In this document: positions 1-6,159 of the stretch, one piece after another | Layout of the letters: every line of letters starts with the position of its first letter | How positions within the stretch are numbered: the stretch's first letter is position 1 | Assembly (NCBI GenBank): GCA_016841005.1 | Contig: JAEORG010000210.1 | Coordinates: 1 to 14,318 of the forward strand | Origin: Candidatus Thorarchaeota archaeon | GTDB taxonomy: Archaea; Asgardarchaeota; Thorarchaeia; Thorarchaeales; Thorarchaeaceae | Direction of reading: 5' to 3' | Length of the DNA stretch: 14,318 bases | The notes under the pieces: generated by a model | What the model was told of the DNA's origin: nothing | The model's input: the letters and a program-made list of their open reading frames with translations, nothing else | Database searches by the model: none | Position numbers and translations under genes: made by a program

Positions 1-57
1 CGTATGAAGGGGAACGCGAATCAATTGACCTATAAAAGCTACGGTTCCCACAATCAT
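1..57 (-). CDS. Possible 5' end of a membrane protein gene (partial)
   Basis: After the stop of the ArcTGT-like gene, an ATG at 55-57 on the minus strand opens a frame that stays open to the window edge for 19 codons, reading MIVGTVAFIGQLIRVPLHT. The segment is hydrophobic and could begin a membrane helix. There is no strong Shine-Dalgarno sequence and only 19 codons are visible, so this could be chance. If real, it follows the transglycosylase-like gene by 26 bases in the same direction and could share its transcript. No family can be assigned. Confidence 0.28.
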   Translation of the reverse strand, partial: MIVGTVAFIGQLIRVPLHT

Positions 58-83
58 AATCCAACAGATATCGAAATGGAAGC

Positions 84-1190
84 TTACTCATCATCGATTA
101 GTGTATCTGCAGTAGTCCAACCAGAAGGAACCTTTTCTCTATCATAGTTGCGTACTTGTTCTGATTTGATTGACACTTTCTCATACGATTTATCCTCAAT
201 AATCCGAGTATCTTCTGTAATTGGTATCCAAGATCCATTTGTACATGCATCTGCCACTTTAGCTGCTTCTGTGATATTGTGGATATACAAGCCAACAAAG
301 AAATCATGACCTTGAGTATACATTTCCCTACTCAGATTCACACAACCTTCACATCTGCAATTTTCAAACGATGCCAGTCTAACAGGTCGCTGTTGTGTAC
401 CAATTAGATATTTCCTACGTGCAGTCATGTACAGGAGCATCGAAGTATCTACACTATCCATTCCTATATCGCTTAAGTAGAAAGGTAATAATTTTACATC
501 TGGAAGTCCAAACGAATGCAACCAGTATCCTTTCGTCAAATCCCTTACATATCGAATCACTTTGTGGAATAGAGTCTTGTCATACCAATATAGTGGAAGT
601 GCTCCTCCTGCGGCAAACTTTGTAACTCCATGACTTACATAAAATTCAAAGAGTTCTTCGAGGTACTTCGGCTCAATTCCTTGGAGTACTCCAATGACCG
701 TAGAAGCATGGGTAACTTCAAGCAGATCTAGAAGATTCTCTTGAATAGTTTCAATCTTCCGAGTTTTGATTGAATTATCATCAGTAGCTAAGATGATTTC
801 ATCTGGTGAAACCAGAACATCTGCCCCCGATAGCTCATACGCCTCGAATATCTGTTTGTTTGTCAATTCTATGTCAATATCAATTCCAAGTTGTTTCGCT
901 ATTCCTGCTTTCTTTGCTTCAAGCTCAAAGATGCCTGTATCAGCAATTAGAATATTTTCCCTTGGAAATCCCAACTCATTCAATGCTTCTTTGAATGTAC
1001 TTCCTGATCTGATTACTGAATCAATCCAAAAGTCATTGCTACGATAGATGTCATATGCTGTAAATAACACTGCATCTGTATATGTCCATGTAATCAGAGG
1101 TTCTTCTCTGAAAAAACTCATAGATGCAAAATGATTCTTAGGTATCATCGGAGAAATTCTTGTCCCCTCATAGATGCTAGCCCTCTTCAT
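84..1190 (-). CDS. Archaeosine-type tRNA-guanine transglycosylase-like protein, catalytic domain only
   Basis: This is a TIM-barrel protein of the tRNA-guanine transglycosylase superfamily, whose members swap a guanine for a 7-deazaguanine base in tRNA or, in the DpdA branch, DNA. Numbering from the ATG at 1190 (368 aa): D84 in an ADTGIFE segment aligns with the DSGSFQ acid/base region, D130 with the base-recognition Asp, Q170 in VLQG and GG195-196 in AAGGALP with the base pocket, and D248 in DSVDTS with the nucleophile. A zinc site follows: C278-x-C280-xx-C283 and H304. The Gln after the first motif is Glu here. The RNA-binding PUA region of normal ArcTGT (about 500-650 aa) is absent, so this is a paralogue rather than standard TgtA. 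The frame extends to a GTG at 1268, but that codon lacks a ribosome site, whereas the ATG at 1190 has GAGGGGAG four bases upstream. Substrate (tRNA or DNA) is unknown. Confidence 0.8.
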   Translation of the reverse strand: MKRASIYEGTRISPMIPKNHFASMSFFREEPLITWTYTDAVLFTAYDIYRSNDFWIDSVIRSGSTFKEALNELGFPRENILIADTGIFELEAKKAGIAKQLGIDIDIELTNKQIFEAYELSGADVLVSPDEIILATDDNSIKTRKIETIQENLLDLLEVTHASTVIGVLQGIEPKYLEELFEFYVSHGVTKFAAGGALPLYWYDKTLFHKVIRYVRDLTKGYWLHSFGLPDVKLLPFYLSDIGMDSVDTSMLLYMTARRKYLIGTQQRPVRLASFENCRCEGCVNLSREMYTQGHDFFVGLYIHNITEAAKVADACTNGSWIPITEDTRIIEDKSYEKVSIKSEQVRNYDREKVPSGWTTADTLIDDE

Positions 1191-1194
1191 GTAA

Positions 1195-1202
1195 CTCCCC
1201 TC
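1195..1202 (-). promoter_or_regulatory. Shine-Dalgarno site of the ArcTGT-like gene
   Basis: GAGGGGAG lies four bases before the ATG at 1190 on the minus strand. It is a strong match to the archaeal anti-SD sequence and is the reason for preferring this start over the upstream GTG. Confidence 0.75.
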
Positions 1203-1249
1203 ACTAATGGAGCCCTTCACCACTAAGTGACTAAATGGATATTTCCGTA

Positions 1250-1262
1250 GAATATATTTAAA
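1250..1262 (-). promoter_or_regulatory. Candidate TATA box for the ArcTGT-like gene
   Basis: On the minus strand this reads TTTAAATATATTC just after the ligase stop codon. A start of transcription about 26 bases downstream would leave a leader of about 39 bases carrying the Shine-Dalgarno site. The gene may therefore have its own promoter as well as read-through from the ligase gene. This is inferred from base composition and spacing only. Confidence 0.4.
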
Positions 1263-1271
1263 CAACACAAA

Positions 1272-2945
1272 TTATCGAGATTTGTATTTGAACTGAGTTT
1301 CAAACAATTCTCTAAGCTCTTCCAATGTTGTAGAATCAGATGGATCAAGGTCATCACGGATTCTGGATATTCTTGCGAACCTCAAGGCGAAACCTGAATT
1401 ATAAGTCGGGCTTTCTTGAATTTCTGCGGCGATGATTTCTACCACAATCTCAGGTCTAACTCTAACTAGCCCTTTTGTAGAACCAATTGCTATTTCTTGA
1501 AGACGTTTTGTCATCTCTGTAAGTTCTTCATCAGTTAATCCTTTGAAGGTCTTGCCAACTGAAATGAATTCTCCAGCATCCGCATCCCACACACCTAGAT
1601 GATAATCCGAAAGCCAGTTCTTTCTCCGTCCGTGTCCCCATTCAGCAGCAATGATAACAAGATCTAGAGTTTCAAGGGTATGTTTCAGCTTAAACCAATT
1701 CTTACCTCTTTTCCCTGGAATATAGGCTGAGTTTATGTTTTTCAGCATCAAACCTTCGTGTCCCTTTGTCCTGCTCTCCTTAAACATCTCTTCAATATCA
1801 GCACTGGAGATTGATTCTTCATAGGGCGTTATGAGTTCTTCAGATGCAATAGATTTCAGAATCTTCTTTCTTTCACAAAGCCTGATATCAACAACCATTT
1901 CACCATCTACTAGGATTACATCAAACAAAATGAGTTTCAATTTGATATCCTTGCTGATTTCTTCAACTTCTTTTGATCTGCCAAATCGCTTCATTACTTT
2001 TTGAAATGGATAAGGATTCTGTTTATCATCAACAGCAATGACCTCACCATCTAGTATCGCACTCTTGGAGGAAATGGACGATTGAATAATCTCAACTATT
2101 TCAGGCATGCTCTGGGTAACTTCATTCAACCTTCTGGAGTAGATGCATACTTGTTGTTTCAACTTGTGAATCTGCACTCTTGCTCCATCGTATTTGTGTT
2201 CCACTATAAATGGATCAGAGCTGGTCGATAAGATTTCCTCGCTATTGACTGCTGGAGTTGCCAACATAGGCTTAATTGGTCTAAACAGTGTCACACCAAT
2301 CCGCTTAACGCCATCTTCGCCTTGCATAGCTGCTATAGAGGCCACCTCTCCGAGATTTCCAGAGAAATTCCAAGCTCGACGAGCAATATCTGGTTCAATC
2401 TCGAATGCCTTTGCAATTCCTTCCAGTACAAGAGCATCAGAAACACCAGTTCTGGTATCACCTAAAATCAAAGCAACAATGTGTCTGATTTCTAATGGAG
2501 ATGAATCCATGAATATCTTAGCGAGAAGAGTTTCTCTCTCACTCTTCGAACCTTTTCCTGTAAAAGATGAAATTTGTTCTAGATCTCTTTGAAGAGAACT
2601 GACTGTAATTGTTTGTGAAAAAAGACTCAGTTGTTTTGAATATCTTCCAGAAGTGAACATGGATGCAATTGCTTCACCTACATCACCTTGATAGAATTCT
2701 CCAAAATCCTTCTCTGAATAATCTATTACCTTCTTCAGAGTACTCATCATTCCTGACCAAGAAACATTCAATGTGCGTTCATCATTTTCAGCAAAAACTC
2801 TTCCTGCAAGAACTCTTGTGGTGAATTGTAATTCATCCTGCTTTACACTCTTCAATATATCAGCGATAATACGAATTTTCTCATTCCTTTTTGGAGTTGA
2901 AGTAATCTCTTCTAATGCATTTGCAAGTTTTAGAAACTCTGTCAT
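1272..2945 (-). CDS. lig: ATP-dependent DNA ligase (archaeal type)
   Basis: It seals nicks in double-stranded DNA through an AMP-lysine intermediate, joining Okazaki fragments and finishing repair. The 557 residues match the usual archaeal length. The N-terminal DNA-binding domain spans about 1-220. The adenylation domain has motif I KYDGAR at 251-256 (K251 takes the AMP), LDGEV at 298-302, the motif III region LILFDV at 338-343, motif IV EGLMLK at 397-402 and motif V WFKLK at 417-421. The OB-fold domain fills the rest, up to about 530. QLSLF at 105-109 sits where the Pyrococcus ligase has its PCNA-binding QKSFF, so clamp binding is likely. The ATG at 2945 has no good Shine-Dalgarno sequence, but a TATA-like element about 32 bases upstream fits a nearly leaderless message. 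Its stop lies 81 bases before the ATG chosen for the ArcTGT-like gene. Confidence 0.97.
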   Translation of the reverse strand: MTEFLKLANALEEITSTPKRNEKIRIIADILKSVKQDELQFTTRVLAGRVFAENDERTLNVSWSGMMSTLKKVIDYSEKDFGEFYQGDVGEAIASMFTSGRYSKQLSLFSQTITVSSLQRDLEQISSFTGKGSKSERETLLAKIFMDSSPLEIRHIVALILGDTRTGVSDALVLEGIAKAFEIEPDIARRAWNFSGNLGEVASIAAMQGEDGVKRIGVTLFRPIKPMLATPAVNSEEILSTSSDPFIVEHKYDGARVQIHKLKQQVCIYSRRLNEVTQSMPEIVEIIQSSISSKSAILDGEVIAVDDKQNPYPFQKVMKRFGRSKEVEEISKDIKLKLILFDVILVDGEMVVDIRLCERKKILKSIASEELITPYEESISSADIEEMFKESRTKGHEGLMLKNINSAYIPGKRGKNWFKLKHTLETLDLVIIAAEWGHGRRKNWLSDYHLGVWDADAGEFISVGKTFKGLTDEELTEMTKRLQEIAIGSTKGLVRVRPEIVVEIIAAEIQESPTYNSGFALRFARISRIRDDLDPSDSTTLEELRELFETQFKYKSR

Positions 2946-2972
2946 CAGTTGCTACTCATACCAAATCCTTAC

Positions 2973-2982
2973 AATTTTATCG
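2973..2982 (-). promoter_or_regulatory. Candidate TATA box for lig
   Basis: CGATAAAATT on the minus strand is centred about 32 bases before the ligase ATG. This spacing predicts a leader of about six bases or less, which agrees with the lack of a Shine-Dalgarno site. Confidence 0.4.
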
Positions 2983-3024
2983 AATCTACCAAAAAAAGAA
3001 TCTTCATTGTCTTGTTCGTTACAC

Positions 3025-3030
3025 CTATAT
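3025..3030 (+). promoter_or_regulatory. Candidate TATA element for the 3052 membrane protein gene
   Basis: CTATAT is centred about 24 bases before the ATG at 3052, a spacing that would give a leaderless mRNA. The element is short, so support is modest. It lies in the divergent region shared with the ligase promoter. Confidence 0.35.
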
Positions 3031-3051
3031 TCTCTGCAGTGCAAACTTTCA

Positions 3052-3645
3052 ATGGTGGAAATCAATATGGGCAATCCATGGTTGAGTAAGAAAGCCTTCT
3101 TCTATTTCGGTGGTGCATTTGTTCTTTTATTAGGGGGTGCGATTGTTCTAATGGCTCCTTACCACTATACTGGATATGTTGCGTTACGGGGGGATGTAGA
3201 TGCGTTCGAAATTTGGGATAGTTCTGGATATTATCCCCAACTAGAGGTTGCCGTCACAGTAGTTCCTGAATCAAATGGTAGTGTGTTTGTTGACATACGA
3301 ATAAGGAACAATGAAACGCTTGTGACATCGTTTGTTAATATGACAATGACGTCAGATGATAGGCTACCAGATGCAGATCGTCTTACATATGAGAAACGTG
3401 TTATTGTTGATCTTGACCCTGGAAACTACACGATATTCTTCGACAGAATTGAAGGTGCCGCGGATATTGATGTTGCATTCACCCAGCTAAGTGATTCACG
3501 AGCATATATTGTGACAGGCGGAATCATGAACATTGTTGGACTTATCATGGGTGCGACAGGCTATTGTATAGGTGGCACATTGATTCCATCTGGTGATGAA
3601 ACTATTGTTGAATGGGGATGGGATGAACATCAAAAACCCAAATAA
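3052..3645 (+). CDS. Surface protein with two membrane segments and an extracellular beta-rich domain
   Basis: No named family is recognised. The 197-residue protein has an N-terminal hydrophobic segment (about residues 16-37), a central beta-rich domain of about 110 residues with four N-glycosylation sequons (NGS, NET, NMT, NYT), a second hydrophobic segment near the C-terminus containing GGIMNIVGLIMGATGY, and a short charged tail. This fits a hairpin anchored at both ends with the middle outside the cell; the clustering of sequons in that loop supports the topology. The reading frame continues 5' into the ligase gene, but that part is antisense to a conserved gene. Two starts are plausible: ATG 3052, about 24 bases after a TATA-like element (leaderless), or ATG 3067, preceded by GGTGG at 3055-3059. 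It is divergent from lig and upstream of the winged-helix gene. Confidence 0.7.
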   Translation: MVEINMGNPWLSKKAFFYFGGAFVLLLGGAIVLMAPYHYTGYVALRGDVDAFEIWDSSGYYPQLEVAVTVVPESNGSVFVDIRIRNNETLVTSFVNMTMTSDDRLPDADRLTYEKRVIVDLDPGNYTIFFDRIEGAADIDVAFTQLSDSRAYIVTGGIMNIVGLIMGATGYCIGGTLIPSGDETIVEWGWDEHQKPK

Positions 3646-3648
3646 TGT

Positions 3649-3672
3649 CATAATAATGTATACATAATAATG
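3649..3672 (+). repeat. Direct repeat pair with central palindrome upstream of the winged-helix gene
   Basis: CATAATAATG occurs at 3649-3658 and again at 3663-3672, a 14-base period. A perfect 10-base palindrome, ATGTATACAT, spans 3656-3665 across the junction. A partial copy (AAATAATG) precedes the pair and CATAATC follows it. The cluster ends seven bases before the TATA box at 3679. This position and symmetry suit an operator, perhaps for the winged-helix protein itself. The region is very AT-rich, so part of the similarity could be compositional. Confidence 0.5.
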
Positions 3673-3678
3673 CATAAT

Positions 3679-3688
3679 CTATAAAAAG
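3679..3688 (+). promoter_or_regulatory. TATA box of the winged-helix/CruF-like operon
   Basis: CTATAAAAAG is a near-consensus archaeal TATA box, about 33 bases before the ATG at 3716. This predicts a leader of about six bases, and no Shine-Dalgarno sequence is present before that ATG. It is the clearest promoter in the window. Confidence 0.65.
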
Positions 3689-3715
3689 GAATCATCCTTC
3701 ATTATCAAGATAATA

Positions 3716-4003
3716 ATGAGCTTTCCAGTACGCAATCGGATTGGTATCTCAGAAGTTTTAGGAGATGTACTACACGAGTTAGCAAAAGGGATTCCACTGA
3801 CGGTTGCTGAACTGTCTCGAAGAATAGGAGCAGATCGACGAACGATATCAAAGGTCCTAGAAATGATAAATCAAATCCAGAAGACTCTCGAAGGAAAGGA
3901 AATGGTGCAAACCAAACGTGGTAACCGATGGTTCTTCAAATTCATAGAGGAAAAGGCAAAGAGCGTGATGACAAAAGCAAAGACCTTGAAAATCAAAAAA
4001 TAG
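3716..4003 (+). CDS. Small winged helix-turn-helix transcription regulator
   Basis: A 95-residue basic protein with a helix-turn-helix at about 28-53 (LTVAELSRRIGADRRTISKV, a typical turn and recognition helix), then a beta-wing at about 57-75 (EGKEMVQTKRGNRWFFKF region) and a lysine-rich C-terminal tail. The fold is that of small archaeal winged-helix DNA-binding proteins; no ligand domain is present. The ATG has no ribosome site but sits at leaderless distance from a strong TATA box. Just upstream is a repeat/palindrome cluster that could be its own operator, suggesting autoregulation. Its stop codon TAG shares a base with the Shine-Dalgarno sequence of the following membrane protein gene, so the two are probably cotranscribed and translationally coupled. 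The target genes are not known. Confidence 0.8.
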   Translation: MSFPVRNRIGISEVLGDVLHELAKGIPLTVAELSRRIGADRRTISKVLEMINQIQKTLEGKEMVQTKRGNRWFFKFIEEKAKSVMTKAKTLKIKK

Positions 4004-4009
4004 GAGGGG
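4003..4009 (+). promoter_or_regulatory. Shine-Dalgarno site of the CruF-like gene
   Basis: GGAGGGG overlaps the last base of the winged-helix stop codon and ends five bases before the GTG at 4015. It fixes the start of the membrane protein at this GTG and shows translational coupling. Confidence 0.8.
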
Positions 4010-4014
4010 TTTTC

Positions 4015-4536
4015 GTGAATCGTAGAAATGGAATTCTTCTAACATATATCTTCATATCTCTCGGATTCGTGACTTCTAGTTTCTTGTTGGGTGTTTATGG
4101 CTGGATTATATCAATTCAGGTTCTTCTTATCCTTTCAATTGGTTTCTTAGGAGAGCATGTTGTTTCAGGTCAGGGATATTATCACTATACTGAATTAAAT
4201 GGAATCCTAGTTGGTAAAGTAGCATCCTGGATTCCATTCATGTGGCTATTTATCATTCAAGGCTTGTTTATTGCGGGGCTGTTCTTTGGTTTGGATGGAA
4301 TTTCAAGTAGTTTCTTTTCTGGAACAACTGGGGCTCTTATCGACTTGGCTCTCATCGAACCGTATTGTTCAAGGAAAAAGTCACTATGGATTTGGAAACG
4401 CGTTGAGAATGGTTATTTCAGCTTTGTTCCATCAAAGTTTAACAGATTCACTGCACCTGCAGGTAATTACATAGTCTGGTATCTATTCCCATTGTTGATG
4501 GGATTAATTATAGCCATACCAACTACAATGTTTTGA
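4015..4536 (+). CDS. CruF/DUF422-like integral membrane protein
   Basis: A 173-residue membrane protein with about five hydrophobic segments (roughly 8-26, 30-46, 72-92, 102-116, 150-171). Two blocks resemble the carotenoid hydratase CruF family (DUF422). The first, at 47-79, is an E-x-V-x-S-G-x-G-Y-Y-H-Y-T stretch followed by P-x-M-W, recalling the family's E..G..TG..FG.Y.YT..P...W pattern. The second, at 107-155, is ALIDLALIEP followed by W-x-W (125-127), a VPS-x-x-N stretch (138-143) and N151-x-x-x-W155, recalling its D...EP...W.W...P..N..W pattern. CruF hydrates C50 or C40 carotenoid ends in the membrane. This protein is shorter than typical CruF (about 250-300 aa), and the family match is from memory of motifs, so the function is only suggested. 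The GTG start has a strong Shine-Dalgarno site. It is cotranscribed with the winged-helix regulator. Confidence 0.6.
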   Translation: MNRRNGILLTYIFISLGFVTSSFLLGVYGWIISIQVLLILSIGFLGEHVVSGQGYYHYTELNGILVGKVASWIPFMWLFIIQGLFIAGLFFGLDGISSSFFSGTTGALIDLALIEPYCSRKKSLWIWKRVENGYFSFVPSKFNRFTAPAGNYIVWYLFPLLMGLIIAIPTTMF

Positions 4537-4587
4537 TATCTTAGTGAGTGTTACATGGAGATTGATGTGGGTTGTACACACGCTCTT

Positions 4588-4599
4588 GAGTAAATATCC
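4588..4599 (+). promoter_or_regulatory. Candidate TATA box for the PRC-barrel gene
   Basis: GAGTAAATATCC has its TAAATA core centred about 26 bases before the ATG at 4620. This is the spacing expected if transcription begins at the start codon. It lies in the 83-base gap after the CruF-like gene. Confidence 0.45.
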
Positions 4600-4619
4600 C
4601 TCAGTTTTCTCGAGCAGAG

Positions 4620-4853
4620 ATGACCGACAAAGAAACAAAATGGTTACTCAAGGATAAGATTGTGACTGACTTTCGAGGGTATCCAATCGGGCGTGTCAAG
4701 CAGCTTTGGTATGACACTACCAAGGGGCCACTTGTAGTCGTGGAACGAAAGAATGCTCAGGCAACTAATCCTCGTTGGGAAGCAATCCCACTAAAGTCAA
4801 TTCATACAGTGAGTGATGAAGTGCGACTAAAGCCTCCAGTCCTAGCAGAATAG
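4620..4853 (+). CDS. PRC-barrel domain protein
   Basis: The 77 residues form a single PRC-barrel, a small beta-barrel found in photosynthetic reaction centre H subunits, RimM and many stand-alone archaeal proteins. The signature is the block at about 13-45: KIVTDFRGYPIGRVKQLW, then a YDTTKG turn and PLVVVERK. The next strand (WEAIPLKSI) and a final VSDEVRLK strand complete the fold. Stand-alone archaeal PRC-barrel proteins are generally thought to be adaptor or RNA/protein-binding modules; no specific partner is visible here. The ATG lies at leaderless distance from a TATA-like element. The thioredoxin-fold gene begins 30 bases downstream in the same direction, so the two may be cotranscribed. 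Confidence 0.8.
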   Translation: MTDKETKWLLKDKIVTDFRGYPIGRVKQLWYDTTKGPLVVVERKNAQATNPRWEAIPLKSIHTVSDEVRLKPPVLAE

Positions 4854-4883
4854 TTTCGTAGGATAATTCTAGGAATTTCCGAG

Positions 4884-5228
4884 GTGATTTATCTGACACT
4901 TCAGAATCTAATGGCATCCCTACCACTTACTCGAAATGTTATCGATGATCAGCCTTCATTCCCTCTCCATGTTCGAGTTTTCACGAGTAAGCGGTGTGAA
5001 TTCTCAGATGTAGCTCTCGAGCATGTAAGGTCAGTTGTGGAAAGTCCAAGATATCGTAGGAATAACCTGAAAGTCGTTGAAGAATCTGTGGACGATAATT
5101 TGTCACTATTAGAGGAATTCAACATAATGGCACTCCCAATGACTGTTATAGGTGATTTCTATATTCTTGGAATTCCCACTACACTAGATCTTGAATCAAT
5201 TCTGAACAAGGTAGTGATGAGAACATAA
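4884..5228 (+). CDS. Thioredoxin/glutaredoxin-fold protein with a CXXS site
   Basis: A 114-residue protein with the thioredoxin fold. A beta strand (LHVRVFTS, 28-35) leads to the active-site loop, where C38-E-F-S41 replaces the usual CXXC, so a monothiol mechanism (glutathionylation-type chemistry, isomerase or peroxidase partner) is more likely than a dithiol one. The cis-proline is P85 in a MALPMTVI strand, followed by a glycine-containing turn and the C-terminal helix. The start is uncertain. GTG 4884 has AGGA nine bases upstream. A better Shine-Dalgarno sequence, GAGGTGAT at 4881-4888, covers that GTG and would instead serve a rare in-frame CTG at 4893. ATG 4911 is also in frame. It follows the PRC-barrel gene and converges with the amidohydrolase-like gene. 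Confidence 0.75.
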   Translation: MIYLTLQNLMASLPLTRNVIDDQPSFPLHVRVFTSKRCEFSDVALEHVRSVVESPRYRRNNLKVVEESVDDNLSLLEEFNIMALPMTVIGDFYILGIPTTLDLESILNKVVMRT

Positions 5229-5238
5229 GGTAGTGATT

Positions 5239-6009
5239 CTACCCTGAGAATCCAACACCAAGAATAAAGTATGCATTTTCCTTGGTAATAAGCCGCTGTT
5301 GTTCATAATTCAGATCAATCATATTCAATGAAGCTTGTTGATGACCATAGTCTGTATGGTGTCCAGAACCAAAGACTAACTTCCTAACTCCAACATCTTG
5401 AACTAGTGCGTCTAAATAGACCCGTAATGGAGATTCAACGAGACGCACTAGGGTGTAAGAGGTTTCCAACCATATGTTTGGTCGTGAAACTAAAGGGATA
5501 ACATTAGGGAAACTGAAGAGACCTCCCATATGAAGAATTACGAATCTACCATCAGGATGTATAAGTGATGACCGGTCAACAAACCCCAGCATATCTCCTC
5601 GAAGTTCACGACTTCTGAAATACACTGCAATATCTTCACCAACTGCAGCACTAACTAATGCATCTGCCGCAGCGTCATTGGAATGAAAGAGTCGTTCATC
5701 CATAATCAGTGATACACATCCCGCATCAATATAGTGTTTCAAAGCTATCCTTGCATCATCAATTGGCCTAGGATATAATGTGAACGCACTGTATAGTCTG
5801 TCAGGATAAATTTCAGTAGCCTTGAGATACAACTCATTGCCATCATGAGGATTATTCGGTGCCAATATCGCTTTTTCAATTCCAAATGTGTTCATTCTAT
5901 CAACTAGTAAATCAACCTGATCAGTTAGTGATTTGTAATCGACATCATTAACCGTCATACGGTTCATTCCTAGTTGAGTATGAATGTCTGTTGTCATCTG
6001 GAAGCCCAT
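5239..6009 (-). CDS. Amidohydrolase-2-like TIM-barrel protein with a degenerate metal site
   Basis: The 256-residue protein has the outline of the amidohydrolase 2 (PF04909) family of metal-dependent TIM-barrel hydrolases and decarboxylases. An N-terminal TDIHTQLG strand stands where the family has D-x-H-x-H, IEKAILAPN follows as the second strand, a conserved FVILHMGG strand carries H160, and LVFGSG leads into the C-terminal helices ending with the typical ENAYFILG. Two expected ligands are changed: the second histidine of H-x-H is Q12, and the aspartate of the usual GSD motif is G216 (GSGHH). H10 and H160 remain. The enzyme may therefore bind a single metal in an altered way, or be a non-catalytic relative. 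The frame extends to 6090, but the first 27 residues look non-conserved; ATG 6009 or 5997 is more likely. No strong Shine-Dalgarno site is seen. It is divergent from the SCP2-like gene. Confidence 0.72.
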   Translation of the reverse strand: MGFQMTTDIHTQLGMNRMTVNDVDYKSLTDQVDLLVDRMNTFGIEKAILAPNNPHDGNELYLKATEIYPDRLYSAFTLYPRPIDDARIALKHYIDAGCVSLIMDERLFHSNDAAADALVSAAVGEDIAVYFRSRELRGDMLGFVDRSSLIHPDGRFVILHMGGLFSFPNVIPLVSRPNIWLETSYTLVRLVESPLRVYLDALVQDVGVRKLVFGSGHHTDYGHQQASLNMIDLNYEQQRLITKENAYFILGVGFSG

Positions 6010-6159
6010 GTGCTGTATGCAAGAGAGTCTTTTCTTTGTTTGCAGTGTGTGTCTATGCATATGTCTATATGTCGATTGATTGCAGAGCATGTGATTAATT
6101 TGTCAACGAGAAGTGAGAGAAAAAATTTCTTTCTAAGTCTAAAATTACTTGCTCAAGAA

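Noticed and set aside
28..38. CCTATAAAAGC, a good TATA-like word on the plus strand at the left edge
   Set aside because: The only plus-strand frame behind it is short and antisense to the ArcTGT-like gene, so it is probably chance in AT-rich DNA.
2773..3051. 5' extension of the 3052 membrane protein frame into the ligase gene
   Set aside because: It is antisense to conserved ligase sequence, has no membrane-protein-like character and lacks a start signal; the ATGs at 3052 or 3067 are better placed.
5974..6159. 5' extension of the SCP2-like frame to 5974
   Set aside because: It overlaps the start of the divergent amidohydrolase-like gene and has a cysteine- and methionine-rich sequence unlike a conserved domain.
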